From assembly GCA_958430865.1 (NCBI GenBank), contig CAUDNR010001112.1, positions 201,723 to 265,722 on the forward strand: a DNA stretch of 64,000 nucleotides, read 5' to 3'. Source of the DNA: Entrophospora sp. SA101 (lineage: Eukaryota; Glomeromycota; Glomeromycetes; Entrophosporales; Entrophosporaceae). The position numbers were made by a program, and so were the translations under genes. Under the pieces are notes generated by a model that saw nothing but the letters and a program-made list of their open reading frames with translations, did no database searches and had not been told where the DNA came from. Each line of letters opens with the position of its first letter. Position 1 is the stretch's first letter. This document shows, one piece after another, positions 46,642 to 58,500 of this stretch.

Positions 46642-49600
46642 CTATTTAAATAAATTATTTGATGATGGTGATGATGATTCGGTGTATTCTTTTATGGTTT
46701 TATGTCTATGTAATTTATTACTAATTTTTTGTATAGGTTTATAAACCGATTTCCTAAAGTTCTCAAATTTACTCTCCTCAACTGAGAATGCGAATCCCGT
46801 AAATGATTGCCTTCTACCAGAATTCATGTGTACAAATTGTTCAGTTGGTTTAGCAGGTCCTATTGGTCTATTATTTTTTGATTTGCCAATTTTTTGTGGT
46901 GTTTTTGTATTTTCTTTCTTTATTGCTGTTGTTGTCATTGAAGTCTGTTCAGTCATTATCAAGTTTTCGTGTATATCACTAGTTGAATAACTTGCAACAT
47001 ATCCTCCCGTTTCAGTATTAATTGGCAATCTATCCTCTTCCTCTTCAACAATTGTTTGTTTCTTTCTACATTTCTTTTCTAGATACACTTGTTCACGAAT
47101 AATATCCGTGTCAGTTGGCCAATATGATTCATGAAGATACTTTACAACAAATCTTGGCATAATACTAAATATAGTTGCAATAGTAATCGCCAACCAAAAA
47201 TCCAAATCAGAAAATAATATCATGTCCACTCTAAAGAATCCTATTGAGTACACTATGGAGTAAAGCTCTACCCATAAATAAAATGATAAAATACTACCAC
47301 AAATAACCAAAAATCCTATCCATGACCAATTCAAAATATTCAATCCAACATATAAATTAGTTGTCACCACCACAGATCCTGCCACCAGAGTTCCTAAATC
47401 CTCTAAACTGTTATTTGTCAACCCATTGCCATGAGATTGTCCAAATTGAAGCAACCCGAATGGAACAAAAAAACATACAAGTGATTGATATACTGCATCT
47501 AATACATATAACCAAAACTTGAGTTTTGTAAAATCTTGTTGTAAAATACCTCGTTTATAAAGTTGTGGGTTTTTTAAAGAGGTTTTAGAATCAACATCTT
47601 GATCAAATGCACCCAGATACATTACAGGAATTGCTGTAAAAACAAGATTATAAAGCAAAATATACGTGTAATCATAAAGATATTGTGCAGAAAACCCAGC
47701 CCAGGTTTGATACCAAAACATTGCAATTGTCCATACAATATTCTTGTAAAAAAAACATGAAATCATTTCTGCTATTCTGATATATGACCAACGTCCATGA
47801 ACAAGCAAAAGCTTTTCCAAATATCTAAATTGTGCAAATGCAAAATCTGCAGACATTGCTGCTTGCCGCCCCTCCTCACCAGCAATTCCAACTCCTATGT
47901 TTGCTTCTTGTATCATGCTAACATCATTAGCACCATCTCCAATTGATAATGTCATCACATTCAATCCATTTTTCACCATAGAAACTACTTGTGCTTTCTG
48001 CAATGGGCTCACACGACAACAAACAACACTCTCACATCTTTTACCAAGATCTAACAAATATGGTTTCACACTATCATCTAATCCATACTTGAGTGTTTCG
48101 CCATCTATGATCAGTGCATGCTTACTTTTCTTTTCGTCTTGATTTTCGAAAAAATTTTCAATTGCTTCATTTATCTGGGAAAGTATACTTTTTTTGTCTG
48201 ATGCATTTATGATAATTAGAAGCATATCATTTTGTAACAGGCTACAAGAAAATCCAATATTAATGGCTGTCTCCACTTTATCACCTGTCAATACCCACAA
48301 CTTAATACCAGCTTGTGCCAATGTGGCTATAGTTTCTGGCACGCCCTCCTGAAGTCGATCTTCTATTGCAGTTCCTCCCATTAATATCAATGAATGTTCA
48401 ATCATTTCACACACCTTTTCTATCTTTTCTTCTCTATCATTAATACTAGATGCTGCTTCTGCATATTTTGTTGACCATACACTATACTCTTCTTCTGATA
48501 TAGTACGATATGCTATACAAAGTGTTCTAAGTCCTTTTAATTTTTATTTTTTGTAATTTTTAATATAATTAATATATATTATATATTGGATATATTGGAT
48601 ATATGTTTATATATAAATACCTTCTTTAGCGAAAACTTCAAGATCTTCTAAAGTTTCTTGTCTTAATTCTGATTGAGATCCTTTTTCTAAACGTTCATAT
48701 ATTACACTATCAGCACCTTTACACAATAAAACTATTCCTCCGTCAGGTGAACGTAGAATGACTGACATTCTTTTTCTGGTGCTATTAAATTCCAAGACAT
48801 TTAACAATATAAACTCTTTATATTCACCCATCACTTCAATTGCTAAAGTATCCTGGCACCGTTCAAGAAATACAAATCCAACATCTCTTGCACAGCTAAC
48901 TAAAGCAGCCTCATCTGGTGATTGAGCTTTATAATCAATTTCATAAGGATCATTTTCATTGGGATGTTCAACTAGTACAGTGTGACAAAGTGCTAATGCG
49001 GAAAAGAAATTTTGGATAGCTTTTGATTGTTGCTCCATAACTTTTAAATCCTGGTATAATTTTGAATCAATGAATGTAAGTTTTTGGGAGGTGTATTTAT
49101 TTTCAAATAAATTTGACATTTCTTTTAACATTAATTTTTTCTCTGCCTCCAAATCAACTTCATCATCATCATCATCACCATCACCTCTCATCTTTCCACC
49201 ACTATTAAGCCGTTCTTGTAATTTTGCACCACGCATAGCATCTGTTTCACCTAATCCATATGTAACACCATTGATTGTACATTTACGAAACTCCATAACA
49301 TTTTGTGTCAAGGTGCCAGTTTTATCAGAAAAAATATATTCAATTTGGCCTAAATCATCAGCAATATTCCAAGTTTTTGGAACGCATGGATAATCAAGTT
49401 TTTCATAATACATTTCAATATCTGAATGAATAAAATATGCCTTACAAATAAAAAGATATGCATGTGCGTTTGTATGATTAAATAAATTATTTTGCAAATA
49501 TAATAAATATTTGTATCATCGTTATTATAATATGTTATATTAATTTACCTGTACAGTTTTCACCACTTCGATTGTAACATATAATGAAATTGGTACAATA

Positions 49601-51097
49601 TTTTGAAATAAAACTAAACTTGTCCTAAAAAAAAAAATTTAAAATAAATGATTGATTGATTGATTGCATATAAAAATTAAATATACTTGATTGTTCTCAC
49701 TCAAAATTATATGCCTTTCATACCAAAATATTAAAAACCCACTAAATAATGCACCACCTTCAACGTTTCCTTCATATCCAAAAATATCTGCAGAACTTCG
49801 AGGTTGAATAAAATATATCATTCGAGCTATACCTGAACCTAAGCAAAGCAAGAACAATATAATAAAATTCATAGTAACCTATAAAAAAAAAAATAATAAA
49901 TCAATTTATTTGATGATAAATTTTAATTTTTCTCAAAGATAACTTTAAAAAAAAAACACACACATGAAAATTTGTTTCTATTTCTATACGACTCCTTTTA
50001 CTTGGAGTATCACCAGAATTCAACATGATTTTAGTGTCAGTACCAGTAAATATTACCAATCCTATAACCCATTCAGTATTACGTAGAGTACAACCTCTCA
50101 AAAGAACATCATTGATGGTTATTGGCACACTTTTTTCATTGGAATAGTTCATATCATCGCCATCATTGTTGTTGATTCCATTTGAATTATTATTTCCAAC
50201 CCAATGTAATGTACCATTATATGAATATAGATTGGGATGTGGTGGTTCTGATTCAACATAGAAAAATGTATGCTCACAATCATTTTCTGTTGCCAAAGAT
50301 GAAGTGGCATTGTTACAATGACGGATTTTGAGATTTGTTTCACCGTCGAGGTTTTTTGTTTCTACATAGCAAAGTCCGTCAGGTTCACTTGTAGAAATTA
50401 TTATTATATCAGCAGGAACAGAGTCATTATTTCTCAATTGTATAATATCACCAACTCTAACATCTTGCCAACGACTATCTATCCATTTTGCACCATAAAT
50501 TGATGATATTTCCATTTGACTTGCATAATTCTTATTATTATTTTCATGAATTTTATTTTTCTGTAAACCGTTCAATATACTACGTAAAAATTTAAACCGT
50601 TTACGATCACTTCCAGGTACATTAACATTACGCCAATTGGATAATTTGGTTGTTCTTGATTTGTTAAGTGTATTATCTTGGGAGTGACGTTTCCAGTCTT
50701 CAAAAGCATCTTTAATTGCAGTCATAATTGTGATGGAGAGCAATGGGGCGGCAGCAACAATAGGAGAAACACCACTACCAATAAGTGGAAAAAGTTGTAG
50801 TATGACCAAAAAAAGAAAATATATATTTGCCACTCTACGAAATTGTTCAAATATATTTTTTGGTAGAAAATTTAAAAGGGTATATTTTGAGGTACGTATT
50901 TTGTTTGGTACAAAAGATATTTTAGGTTCACCATGCTGATCAAGTTCTTCTGTTGGTAATGGCATGTTGACATACACTCGACGTTTTTGTGATTGTTGTA
51001 AATTTGAAGTTGACAATTGTCTTTTATGACCTATTTTTGTTCCATTTTCGGCCTCGCTATCCTCTTTATCTTTATCAGAAAATGTTATATTTGTCAT
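46642..51097 (-). CDS. P4-type ATPase, phospholipid flippase of the DNF class
   Basis: Five exons on the minus strand: 49964-51097, 49724-49878, 49549-49624, 48621-49440 and 46642-48533; introns are GT-AG and phases agree; 1358 residues. Opening: RRVYVNMPLP, NKIRTSKYTLLNFLPKNIFE and FRRVANIYFL. Actuator motif DGET is at 251-254. FWTSLVLFQNIVPISLYV is the region before the phosphorylation site. DKTGTLTQN has Asp494 as the phosphorylated residue, with KGADSVIYERL, LTGDK (about 810) and GDGANDVSMIQ (about 927). A C-terminal membrane domain and a basic cytosolic tail follow. P4 ATPases move phospholipids from the outer to the cytosolic leaflet at the plasma membrane or in endosomal membranes, usually with a Cdc50-type partner. 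It has an Asp-rich insert after GETDAMRG. No defects seen. Confidence 0.92.
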
Positions 51098-52170
51098 TTT
51101 TTTTTTTTAAAAGAAAAGAAAAATTTCACTCAATCTGATAGAAAAACATGCAATTGTTTTTATTAAAGAAGCTCAACTTCTAATTTCATATTTGAAAAAA
51201 TAAAATCTAATCAGCAAGCATGACGAAATTTCTGTAGTCGTGTAGTGTAACCAACCATACATTTGGGTAGTAGATTCTATTTATAACAATATGTTTCTAC
51301 ATTTGCCATTATATCTAGTCATTGATTTACTACAAATAAGACAAATTAAATAGAATAATTTTCATTCCATCAAAGAAACTTTTTTTCCTATTAACCAATT
51401 AATTTGAAATTTATTCTTTTTTGCATAGTGATTTGGAATTTGAAGCCGAAATAGTTGAACCTAATAAATTAATCATATTTACCAGTTAACCGGTTAACGA
51501 ATTATACATGGTTCCAATCTCTGGTGCATTTTATTTTAAATCTAGTTGGTATATTATTACACCTAACTTTATTATAATTGTTGGTTACAAAAGCAGCAAG
51601 TTAAATAAGTTATGATTACTTTTATTTGCACTTTATGCAGAATATAGAAAAAGTTTGAGAATAAATTTTAAATTTGATCTTTTATTATTCAAGCAGTATG
51701 AAATATATGTTCCATCTCTCCTTACATATTATTATGAAACTTTAACTTTTAGATTATATAATGTGGTGGACAGGCTGGGACGTGATTGAAATGAAGCTGC
51801 AATGTATCCATAGAGCAAAGGGAATGCATACCTCAAAGTGGGATGCTCATAGTAATGCTGAAAATAAAGGTTAATATTATCAATACGCGTGATGATAATG
51901 TGCATTTTCTTCAATAAAGAATGATATTTATTTTATCTTGTAGTAATGTCATTTTTATCTTCTTCACCATGAGAGCTTTATCTTTCTTTGACAACATTCT
52001 CATCTCAAAAAGATCTCGTGAAGAAGATACAGATTTCTTGCTACTTACCGGAAATCGGTTCAGTCTAAATATTATGAATTACATTGATAATTGTTATTTA
52101 TTTTCAAACACAACGAACCTAACAAAATGGAAATCCATAAAGAATATATTTCATGTCTATATAAAAGGAT
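51098..52170. other. Region upstream of the flippase gene
   Basis: Should hold the flippase promoter near 51100-51400. A minus-strand frame at 51732-51914 includes HYYEHPTLRYAFPLLYGYIA, protein-like but unrecognised and isolated. Nothing else is supported. Confidence 0.35.
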
Positions 52171-52176
52171 CAGGAA

Positions 52177-52280
52177 TAGTGTTAGTTTCCAAAACTATAG
52201 AGCTTCGTAACTGTGCAAAAGTCGAAACTAGTTTTGACTTTCGCCTCTTCAAAATGGTTTTAGCAACCAACAATAATTAT
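52177..52280. repeat. MITE-like repeat R3, copy b
   Basis: About 100 bases with imperfect inverted ends: TGTTAGTTTCCAAAACTAT at the left, and TGTTGGTTGCTAAAACCAT read in reverse from the right. It contains AACTAGTTTTGACTTTCG, shared with the copy at 36862-37012. Confidence 0.6.
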
Positions 52281-52488
52281 TGAACGACACAATGAAAACT
52301 TAATTAAAACGATTATTATAAATAATTTTGAATTAATATCATAAACACATTCTTCTCGTAGAAATATAAATACAAAATCATCGTTATCGCAGGGAATATA
52401 ATTACCATTTAGATAAATTTGGCAATCTACTAATTGATGTAATAATAATAGTTAGTTATCCCCTCATTTATGCAATTTATTTTTATAC

Positions 52489-53259
52489 ACCATAAATATC
52501 CGACCACTTGCGCTGTGTAACGTCAAATGAAAAAAGTGCTTACTAAATAAAGTGCGTTTTCTTAAATAAAACCTTTCCGCCATACTAAATAAACTCATAT
52601 TTGATATCAAAACCCTATATTACAAAAATTCGGTATGTTATTAATGGAAATATTTAGCAAATCATCCAAAAAAGCAAATTTCCGATTGAATTTTTACATG
52701 TAATAAAAGGTCAAATTTTTTTGTTGTAATGTATATTATTACCTTAATAAAACGTGCTTAACGTAACAGATTACATATATTTACAATATGGTGTCAGCAT
52801 AAATTAGTTTATGAAAAGGGTTTAAAAAAGTATCCGACCACCCTGTAATTTTATCATATAAAACACTTAATAAAGTTGACAAAATGCAAATTTTAAGGCT
52901 TTACGTTTTGTTGTCTATACTTGATCAAATTTTCTCAAATTTTAACCATATATAATTCACGGTATTTTAAGTGGACTTACTTAATGACATAATCCATAAT
53001 TCAACAGAGTTTTGAACCTTTTTACTAAGCTTAAAGTTTTCATAAAAATCACGAAATTTTTTGCCTAATTTAAAATTTTCATCCTAAATTCATTAATAAT
53101 GCAAACTCGACGAAACTTTAAGTTTATATTCAAATTGACTTTAAAAAAATATGTTTACTTAATGCACCAGTCCCGGTTTGATTAATAAAATTTTGAACTG
53201 CGTGAGGTATAAGTTCCCCAATTATTAAAATGATCATCAGGTGGTCGGATATTTATGGT
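52489..53259. repeat. Inverted pair with Tc1/mariner-like ends
   Basis: ACCATAAATATCCGACCACT (52489-52508) recurs inverted at 53240-53259; the 22-base arms have one mismatch. A third related end, TATCCGACCACCCTGTA, lies inside at 52831-52847, and GAGTGGTCGGATA lies at about 56385. TGGTCGGATA termini beside TA are typical of Tc1/mariner-type elements. Repeat R2 lies between the arms. The arms point the wrong way for a simple element, so this may be several nested or abutting element ends. Confidence 0.55.
52583..52737 (+). repeat. Dispersed repeat R2, copy b
   Basis: Second copy of the 44594-44750 repeat, same orientation. It lies between the TGGTCGGATA-type inverted arms, which suggests that R2 is the interior of that element family. 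Confidence 0.75.
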
Positions 53260-53673
53260 AGGTGAGTGATGCAAATTCTAATGTTATAATTATTATTATA
53301 AATGAATGCAATGAACAATGGTTTCAATGCAATTATGAAAATTTATACAAATTTCATTCCAATCATATCACGAATCATGATATTCAGGACATGATTTAGA
53401 CACAACATACGCGTAACATTAAACATCTTGAATTACAAGATTTGCAGGAAAGTTAGTATTTGCTAGCGGCAAAAAGACAGAACACGGAAACCAACTAAAA
53501 CCATGAGAAAAAGAATACCAACAATTTCGATAAATAAAAGTTTCTCGACTATATTTAAACTGTATTTTATAAAACATGAATAAAAATGGAGCTTTCACAA
53601 AATAATAAAAATATTAAATAATAATTACATCATATTGAAAGTAATTGAAAAAATATATAGAAAGTCTAGGATA

Positions 53674-54124
53674 TATGGTTGGCTCGGTCTAAAGACCTCC
53701 TATTGCTGCGCCACGTGGACAAATTTCAAAATAGCGATTTCGTGATTCGTTCAAAAATGCAATAAAATTTTTTAAAAAAAGGGTTTCACGTGATTTGGTT
53801 AAAATTTTATTTTCCTTACTGCCAAATTTAGATATGATGGTCGAGTATTAGTCTAAATTTAGTAAGGATGACCAAAAAATAGTCTAAATTTAGCAATGAT
53901 CTTAGTGGACAAATTCCTCGCGAGCATAGTAAAGTACATGTTTTAAAAAAGAATAGAACTCTACAACAAAGAATTTTTTTGAGAATATCTCGTTATTACA
54001 TTAAAACTAAAGACCTATTCTATCAACTAATAACGCTATTTTTTTAAAATGTAGGACAGAAAATGACTTCTATACTTTTAAAATTTGCTCAAAATTTAGG
54101 AGGTCTTTAGACTGAGCCAACTAT
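53674..54124. mobile_element. Non-autonomous DNA transposon (MITE) next to a secreted-protein gene
   Basis: About 450 bases with 29-base terminal inverted repeats: GGTTGGCTCGGTCTAAAGAC continuing to CTCCTA at the left, and AGTTGGCTCAGTCTAAAGAC with the same continuation read in reverse from the right (54098-54124). Flanks are TATA. The interior has no frame but holds a repeated word AGTCTAAATTTAG. It ends 16 bases past the stop of the cysteine-rich secreted protein gene. Confidence 0.8.
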
Positions 54125-54139
54125 AATACAATTGAAAAA

Positions 54140-54433
54140 TTATGTACAATCACAAGCCCACATGAAAGTAGTAGCAGAGCTACATTGTGGGTAACAGCCA
54201 GTACAAGTTTTAGTACAACCTGGATTCGTAGCAGCAGAAGCGGAGCAGTCCCATGCAGAGGCAGTGAGATCTTGTAATGCGCAAGTACCTCCACTTGAAG
54301 TGATGGCAGTAATTGCACAAGGAAAACAAGCGACAGGAGCATGCTTGTCTAAAGGATTAGCGGGTGAAATTACTGGAGACGCCGAAGCAACGAAAAGAAA
54401 AATCGAGAGAACCAAGAAAAGTTTGAGACCCAT
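54140..54433 (-). CDS. Small cysteine-rich secreted protein
   Basis: 97 residues from the ATG at 54433. A clear signal peptide (MGLKLFLVLSIFLFVASA) precedes a mature part of about 79 residues with ten cysteines (CFPC, GGTC, AWDC, GCTKTCTGCYPQC, WACDC), compatible with five disulfides. NPLDKH after the signal resembles a degenerate Kex2-type site; the paralogue at 58.4 kb reads NPLDKR. An upstream mini-exon is possible: ATG 54537 to 54520 (MSRFFK) spliced to 54439 would give an in-frame N-terminal extension, but its donor GTCAGC is weak. Small secreted proteins of symbiotic fungi are effector candidates; no family is recognised. Its composition is more GC-rich than its surroundings. Confidence 0.8.
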   Translation of the reverse strand: MGLKLFLVLSIFLFVASASPVISPANPLDKHAPVACFPCAITAITSSGGTCALQDLTASAWDCSASAATNPGCTKTCTGCYPQCSSATTFMWACDCT

Positions 54434-54537
54434 TGGAATCTAAAGAGAAAAAAGAAAGTTTAATATAACAACGTATGGTATGAATGAATAGATGAAAAAT
54501 GATGAGGAAATGTGCTGACCTTAAAAAATCTTGACAT

Positions 54538-57500
54538 AGTGAATAAAATAATATTAAAAGTGGAAAAATAGATTATTATATTGTTGGATCGTTAGATTGT
54601 TATTAGGTTGTTATTTATTAAATTGAAATCAAACGATTGAAAAAACAAATTCTGAAAGAGCAGAAAACAACTTTATATATAGCGAAAACAGAGTGTAAAA
54701 ATTCAATTCCCGGAAGGTCCGCGTATTACGTTATATTCTGCAGATAGTAATAGTTTCTAAATTTGTACTAATTTGCGATTGAGATTCCAAATGGTTAATC
54801 TACGTTTTAACGCATGATGCACAGTGAGTGAATTTAGTTATGTAACCAGTATAAATTTAGATGTTATACACGCCCTTTGCGCCCTCCCAATTTTACACAC
54901 TGATACAAGCCAAAATAAACAATTCGGGTTTTGTGATACCAAAAAAGGTTAGATAAGATCTTAATCGCATTTTACTTTTTTTTCTTTCTTTTCGAGTGTA
55001 GAATTTGTAATTTATGCAATACGAATTAAGTTTATTATTATGATAGTTACTTTTGGCAAATAGTTGTACTAGTTACACATGATGAGAGCAAATAAAGAAT
55101 AAACTCAACCATCTTAATTAAACTTCTGATTCTCTCATTCGTTACAATGACTCAAATAATTCCACTGAAAGAAGTTTTGTCGGATTGATTATCTTGACAA
55201 ATGTGGAATAAAAAAATCTAAAAGATGAACTCAATTGGAATTTGAAAAAGTAATGTTTTAAAAGGTTTCAATGATATAACAGGTAAAGTTTATAAGGAAA
55301 CATTGTGTGTGTTCAATCTTAGTACAATCATAAATAAAATAAATTCGAAATAGTTGAAAAGACGGTAGAAATCGAGAAAAGGTGTGCTACTTGGAAAAAG
55401 AAAAATATGTTACAAAATAATTTCAGGTTCAAAATTGCTTAACAACTACAATAATAGGTAGTTCCATCTGACATAGAAAAAAAAGGCTCTTCAAGAACCA
55501 TTCAAATAAAATATTGCAATTAATAAATATCTGTGAATTATTTGCGAGCCTCGAGTGCGATCTTTGTAGCTGTGACTTGCAATTTTTTGATAGAAAAATA
55601 TCCCATTTACGTACTGTGTGATCGTGTCCAAGTTACATATGAAAAGTTTTCTAATAATATATTAATGTTTTTCTTTCTAAACTATCTATAATCTGTATAG
55701 CCACTCCTTAGTGAACGATGCCTCTTAAACTAAGAAACCCCTTAGTGACTGTCGAAACTCTGTCGAAACTTTAATGAACAGTTAGTATCTGCCTTGTCTA
55801 AACTCTGACGATTGACAAAACCCCCAAATGCGAAACTCTAATAAACAATTAATGTGTAACCTGTTGGAACTGTTGTTGGAGGAGTTTCACCCACAACCTT
55901 ATCTTAAACAAAAAAAAAATAAAAAAAAATAAAGGAAATATTTACATAGAATTAATATGAAGGCAAGTCCTTTATTTCAAATTGTCTTATATTTACTTGA
56001 TTATATATATATATTATATACGTATACATATACATGAAGAAAAAAAATCAAAGTGAAAGATATTTATATATTTTTAAAGGTTAGTTCTCTTATTTCAGCG
56101 AAACACTATTATTATATTCTAACTAGAAGAATGATTTGATATCTAAGTCCCCTTGACTAAATTTGCGTTTTTTATGTGATATTAGTCTATAAACTTATAA
56201 ACTACAATTGGTGACAGTATTAGACCCTGTTTGCATAATAATAAAAAATTAATTACAATATACAAGTATTGTGTTTTCTTTACATATTAAAAAACATATG
56301 TATAACCAATTTATAGGAGCTATTACTCCATAAAATAAGAGTAGAAAAAGACACATTTAATGTTTTCTCTAATTAGAAGTTTTAGAGTGGTCGGATAAAG
56401 TTATTAAGTAATTGGTTAATGTAACATATTACTATAAATAAATACACAAGATTTAAAAAATTTACTATTACTATAGAATCAAAAGGATGCCAATAACAAC
56501 AATAATAATGCAAATCAAAATAACCGAGGGTATACAGAATTTACTTGGTAGATAAAGAGGATAGTGTACTAGATACTAAATATAGTTGTTAACTGAAGTC
56601 GTTTTTGGAAAAAGATAATTATTTGGCTTTTCCAATATTCTTTATATGAATAATCAACCATGTCATTCGATTAAAGAGTTTGGATAATTTTGGATATAAT
56701 TTCAGCTATTATGAGAAACCTTTTAATTTCAATGGCCAAGGGGACAATTTAAATTTTTGGGGTGGTGTGAAATTCTGATTGGCTAATTTTGAATTTCGCG
56801 TGAACTGTAAATTACTAAAATGATATTTTTCAATGGTATTTTGTGTATAATTGATAATGAAAGTGGACCCTTGCTTGACTCAAGAAACAAAAAATTTAAA
56901 CAAATCAATTTAAACATTAATGAAGACAAGTGATGGTACATTGGTATGAAGAGTTGAATATTTTGTAAAAGAGAAGGGAACTAACTGATGGTAAATCATT
57001 TTCTTTTTTGATATCTTTTCATCAATATTTACATAACATTAGCATCTCTAATAATCAAATCTTTATTTATTAAACAATAGATTTGTACACAACCATAAAA
57101 TAAATTTTTAAGTTTATAAAAATTTTTTTTTAATGTGGGAAATTAGAATATTAATATTTATGTTGTGCTTTCTATAGTGTACACGATAAGAATTGCCAAT
57201 ATCTATAGCAAAAAAAAACTTGTTGTTTATAAAACACGTAAATAGATAGAACTGTTTCTTTTTTTTATTACACAAAGATTCTGATCAGTGAAACTGTGAA
57301 ACTAATAATGACTAAAATTCTATATTATTATGGACTTCGCAAATACAAGATTCAAGATTCAATTATTGGATGCTTACTTCTATACAATGATTTTCATAGG
57401 ACAACAAAATCATTTTTTATTATGCTTCCCAAAAAAATTATGTTTTTAATAAAATATTATCAAGTGTTTCCATACAACAGTTTGTTTTGCAAATTCACAT

Positions 57501-57670
57501 GAGATTTCATTTTTCATAGTTGAAATTTGTAATTTTTTTTTGTTTCGCAGAAATGAATTGGTTTATTATATTAATATTAATACTTGTGCCATCGAATAAA
57601 TTTCATAATTAATTTGTGTAGTGCGTGTCATTATATAACCTATCAATAACTTTAAAACCCCAAATAGGGA
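54538..57670. other. Gene-poor stretch
   Basis: No gene supported. The word GTGAAATTCTGATTGGCTAA at about 56772 recurs at about 59038 in similar surroundings, and a Tc1-like end lies at about 56385. A set of short repeated words (CGAAACTCT) is at 55755-55840. Confidence 0.4.
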
Positions 57671-57676
57671 TAGTTA

Positions 57677-57807
57677 TTGACTAGTTCTACAATCCATTGT
57701 CGAGATCTAGCATTATTAGCTTTTAGAAGTTTAAAATAACTTGAATTTGGAAAATTCTATACATAATGTATAAAATTATCTCGACGATGGATTGTAGAAC
57801 TAGTCAA
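57677..57807. mobile_element. Hairpin-type MITE
   Basis: Two 30-base arms (57677-57706 and 57778-57807) are inverted copies with one mismatch; the core word is ACTAGTTCTACAATCCAT. The spacer is 71 bases. The whole unit could fold into one long hairpin. Non-coding. Confidence 0.85.
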
Positions 57808-58256
57808 AAACCATCAAATATCGTCTTTATTTTTTAGATAGGCTTAGTATTAGCTTTAAAGTTGTTCGACCCACACTATATTTTATTTCTACTAATATTT
57901 CTTTTCTTATCACTACACAACTGTTATTAATATTTCTTCTTTTACATTTCATAAAAAAATCTTTTAAAGCGCTTTAAATTGTATTTAGTACCTGAGTTTG
58001 GAAATACACAATATTGATAAGTAGAACAACTTTTACAATGCACTAAACAGGTTTTTGTAAATTTTAAGTGCCAAAAATAGAAAACCAAAGAATGCTAAAA
58101 TTCTTTTGTTGTCAAAACAATCACTATTAAGGTTTAGTGATGATGAAGTTGTTCTTTAAATAATGCGATTTCCATTTTTAAATTTATATTTGATATTTTA
58201 TCAATTGGTTTTGTTAGAGAAAAATTTCTTTCTTTTTTTTTCAATTGCATAAATAA

Positions 58257-58500
58257 TCAAAAAAACTTTTTTGTTGTATATAACCACCACATTAAAAAAA
58301 TCAACATTTTCAGTAAAATTTTTGTTGGATGAAAATTTTGACATATGACATTATTAACCAATGTGATTATACAAAAATAATAAGAAACAGGGCTGCGTTT
58401 ATCCAAAGGATTAAAGAGAGAAATTAGCAGAGACGTCAAGACAATAAAAATAAAATCAAGAGAACCCAAAAATCCAAAGAGCCATCGGAATCTAAAGAGA
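58257..58500 (-). pseudogene. Degenerate paralogue of the cysteine-rich secreted protein
   Basis: Bases about 58395-58560 align with 54345-54520, covering the leader, signal peptide and NPLDK region; shared words include GGAATCTAAAGAGAAAA and GAATAGATGAAAAATGAT. The frame at 58469 starts MGSLDF, and NPLDKRSPV is still readable, but the signal-peptide frame is shifted and the cysteine pattern is lost downstream. A tandem duplicate of the gene at 54140 that has decayed. Confidence 0.75.

Noticed and set aside
49639..49723. Extension of flippase exon 2 through SENNQ
   Set aside because: Reading on breaks the frame; the GT at 49723 gives FWTSLVLFQN, which matches the family.
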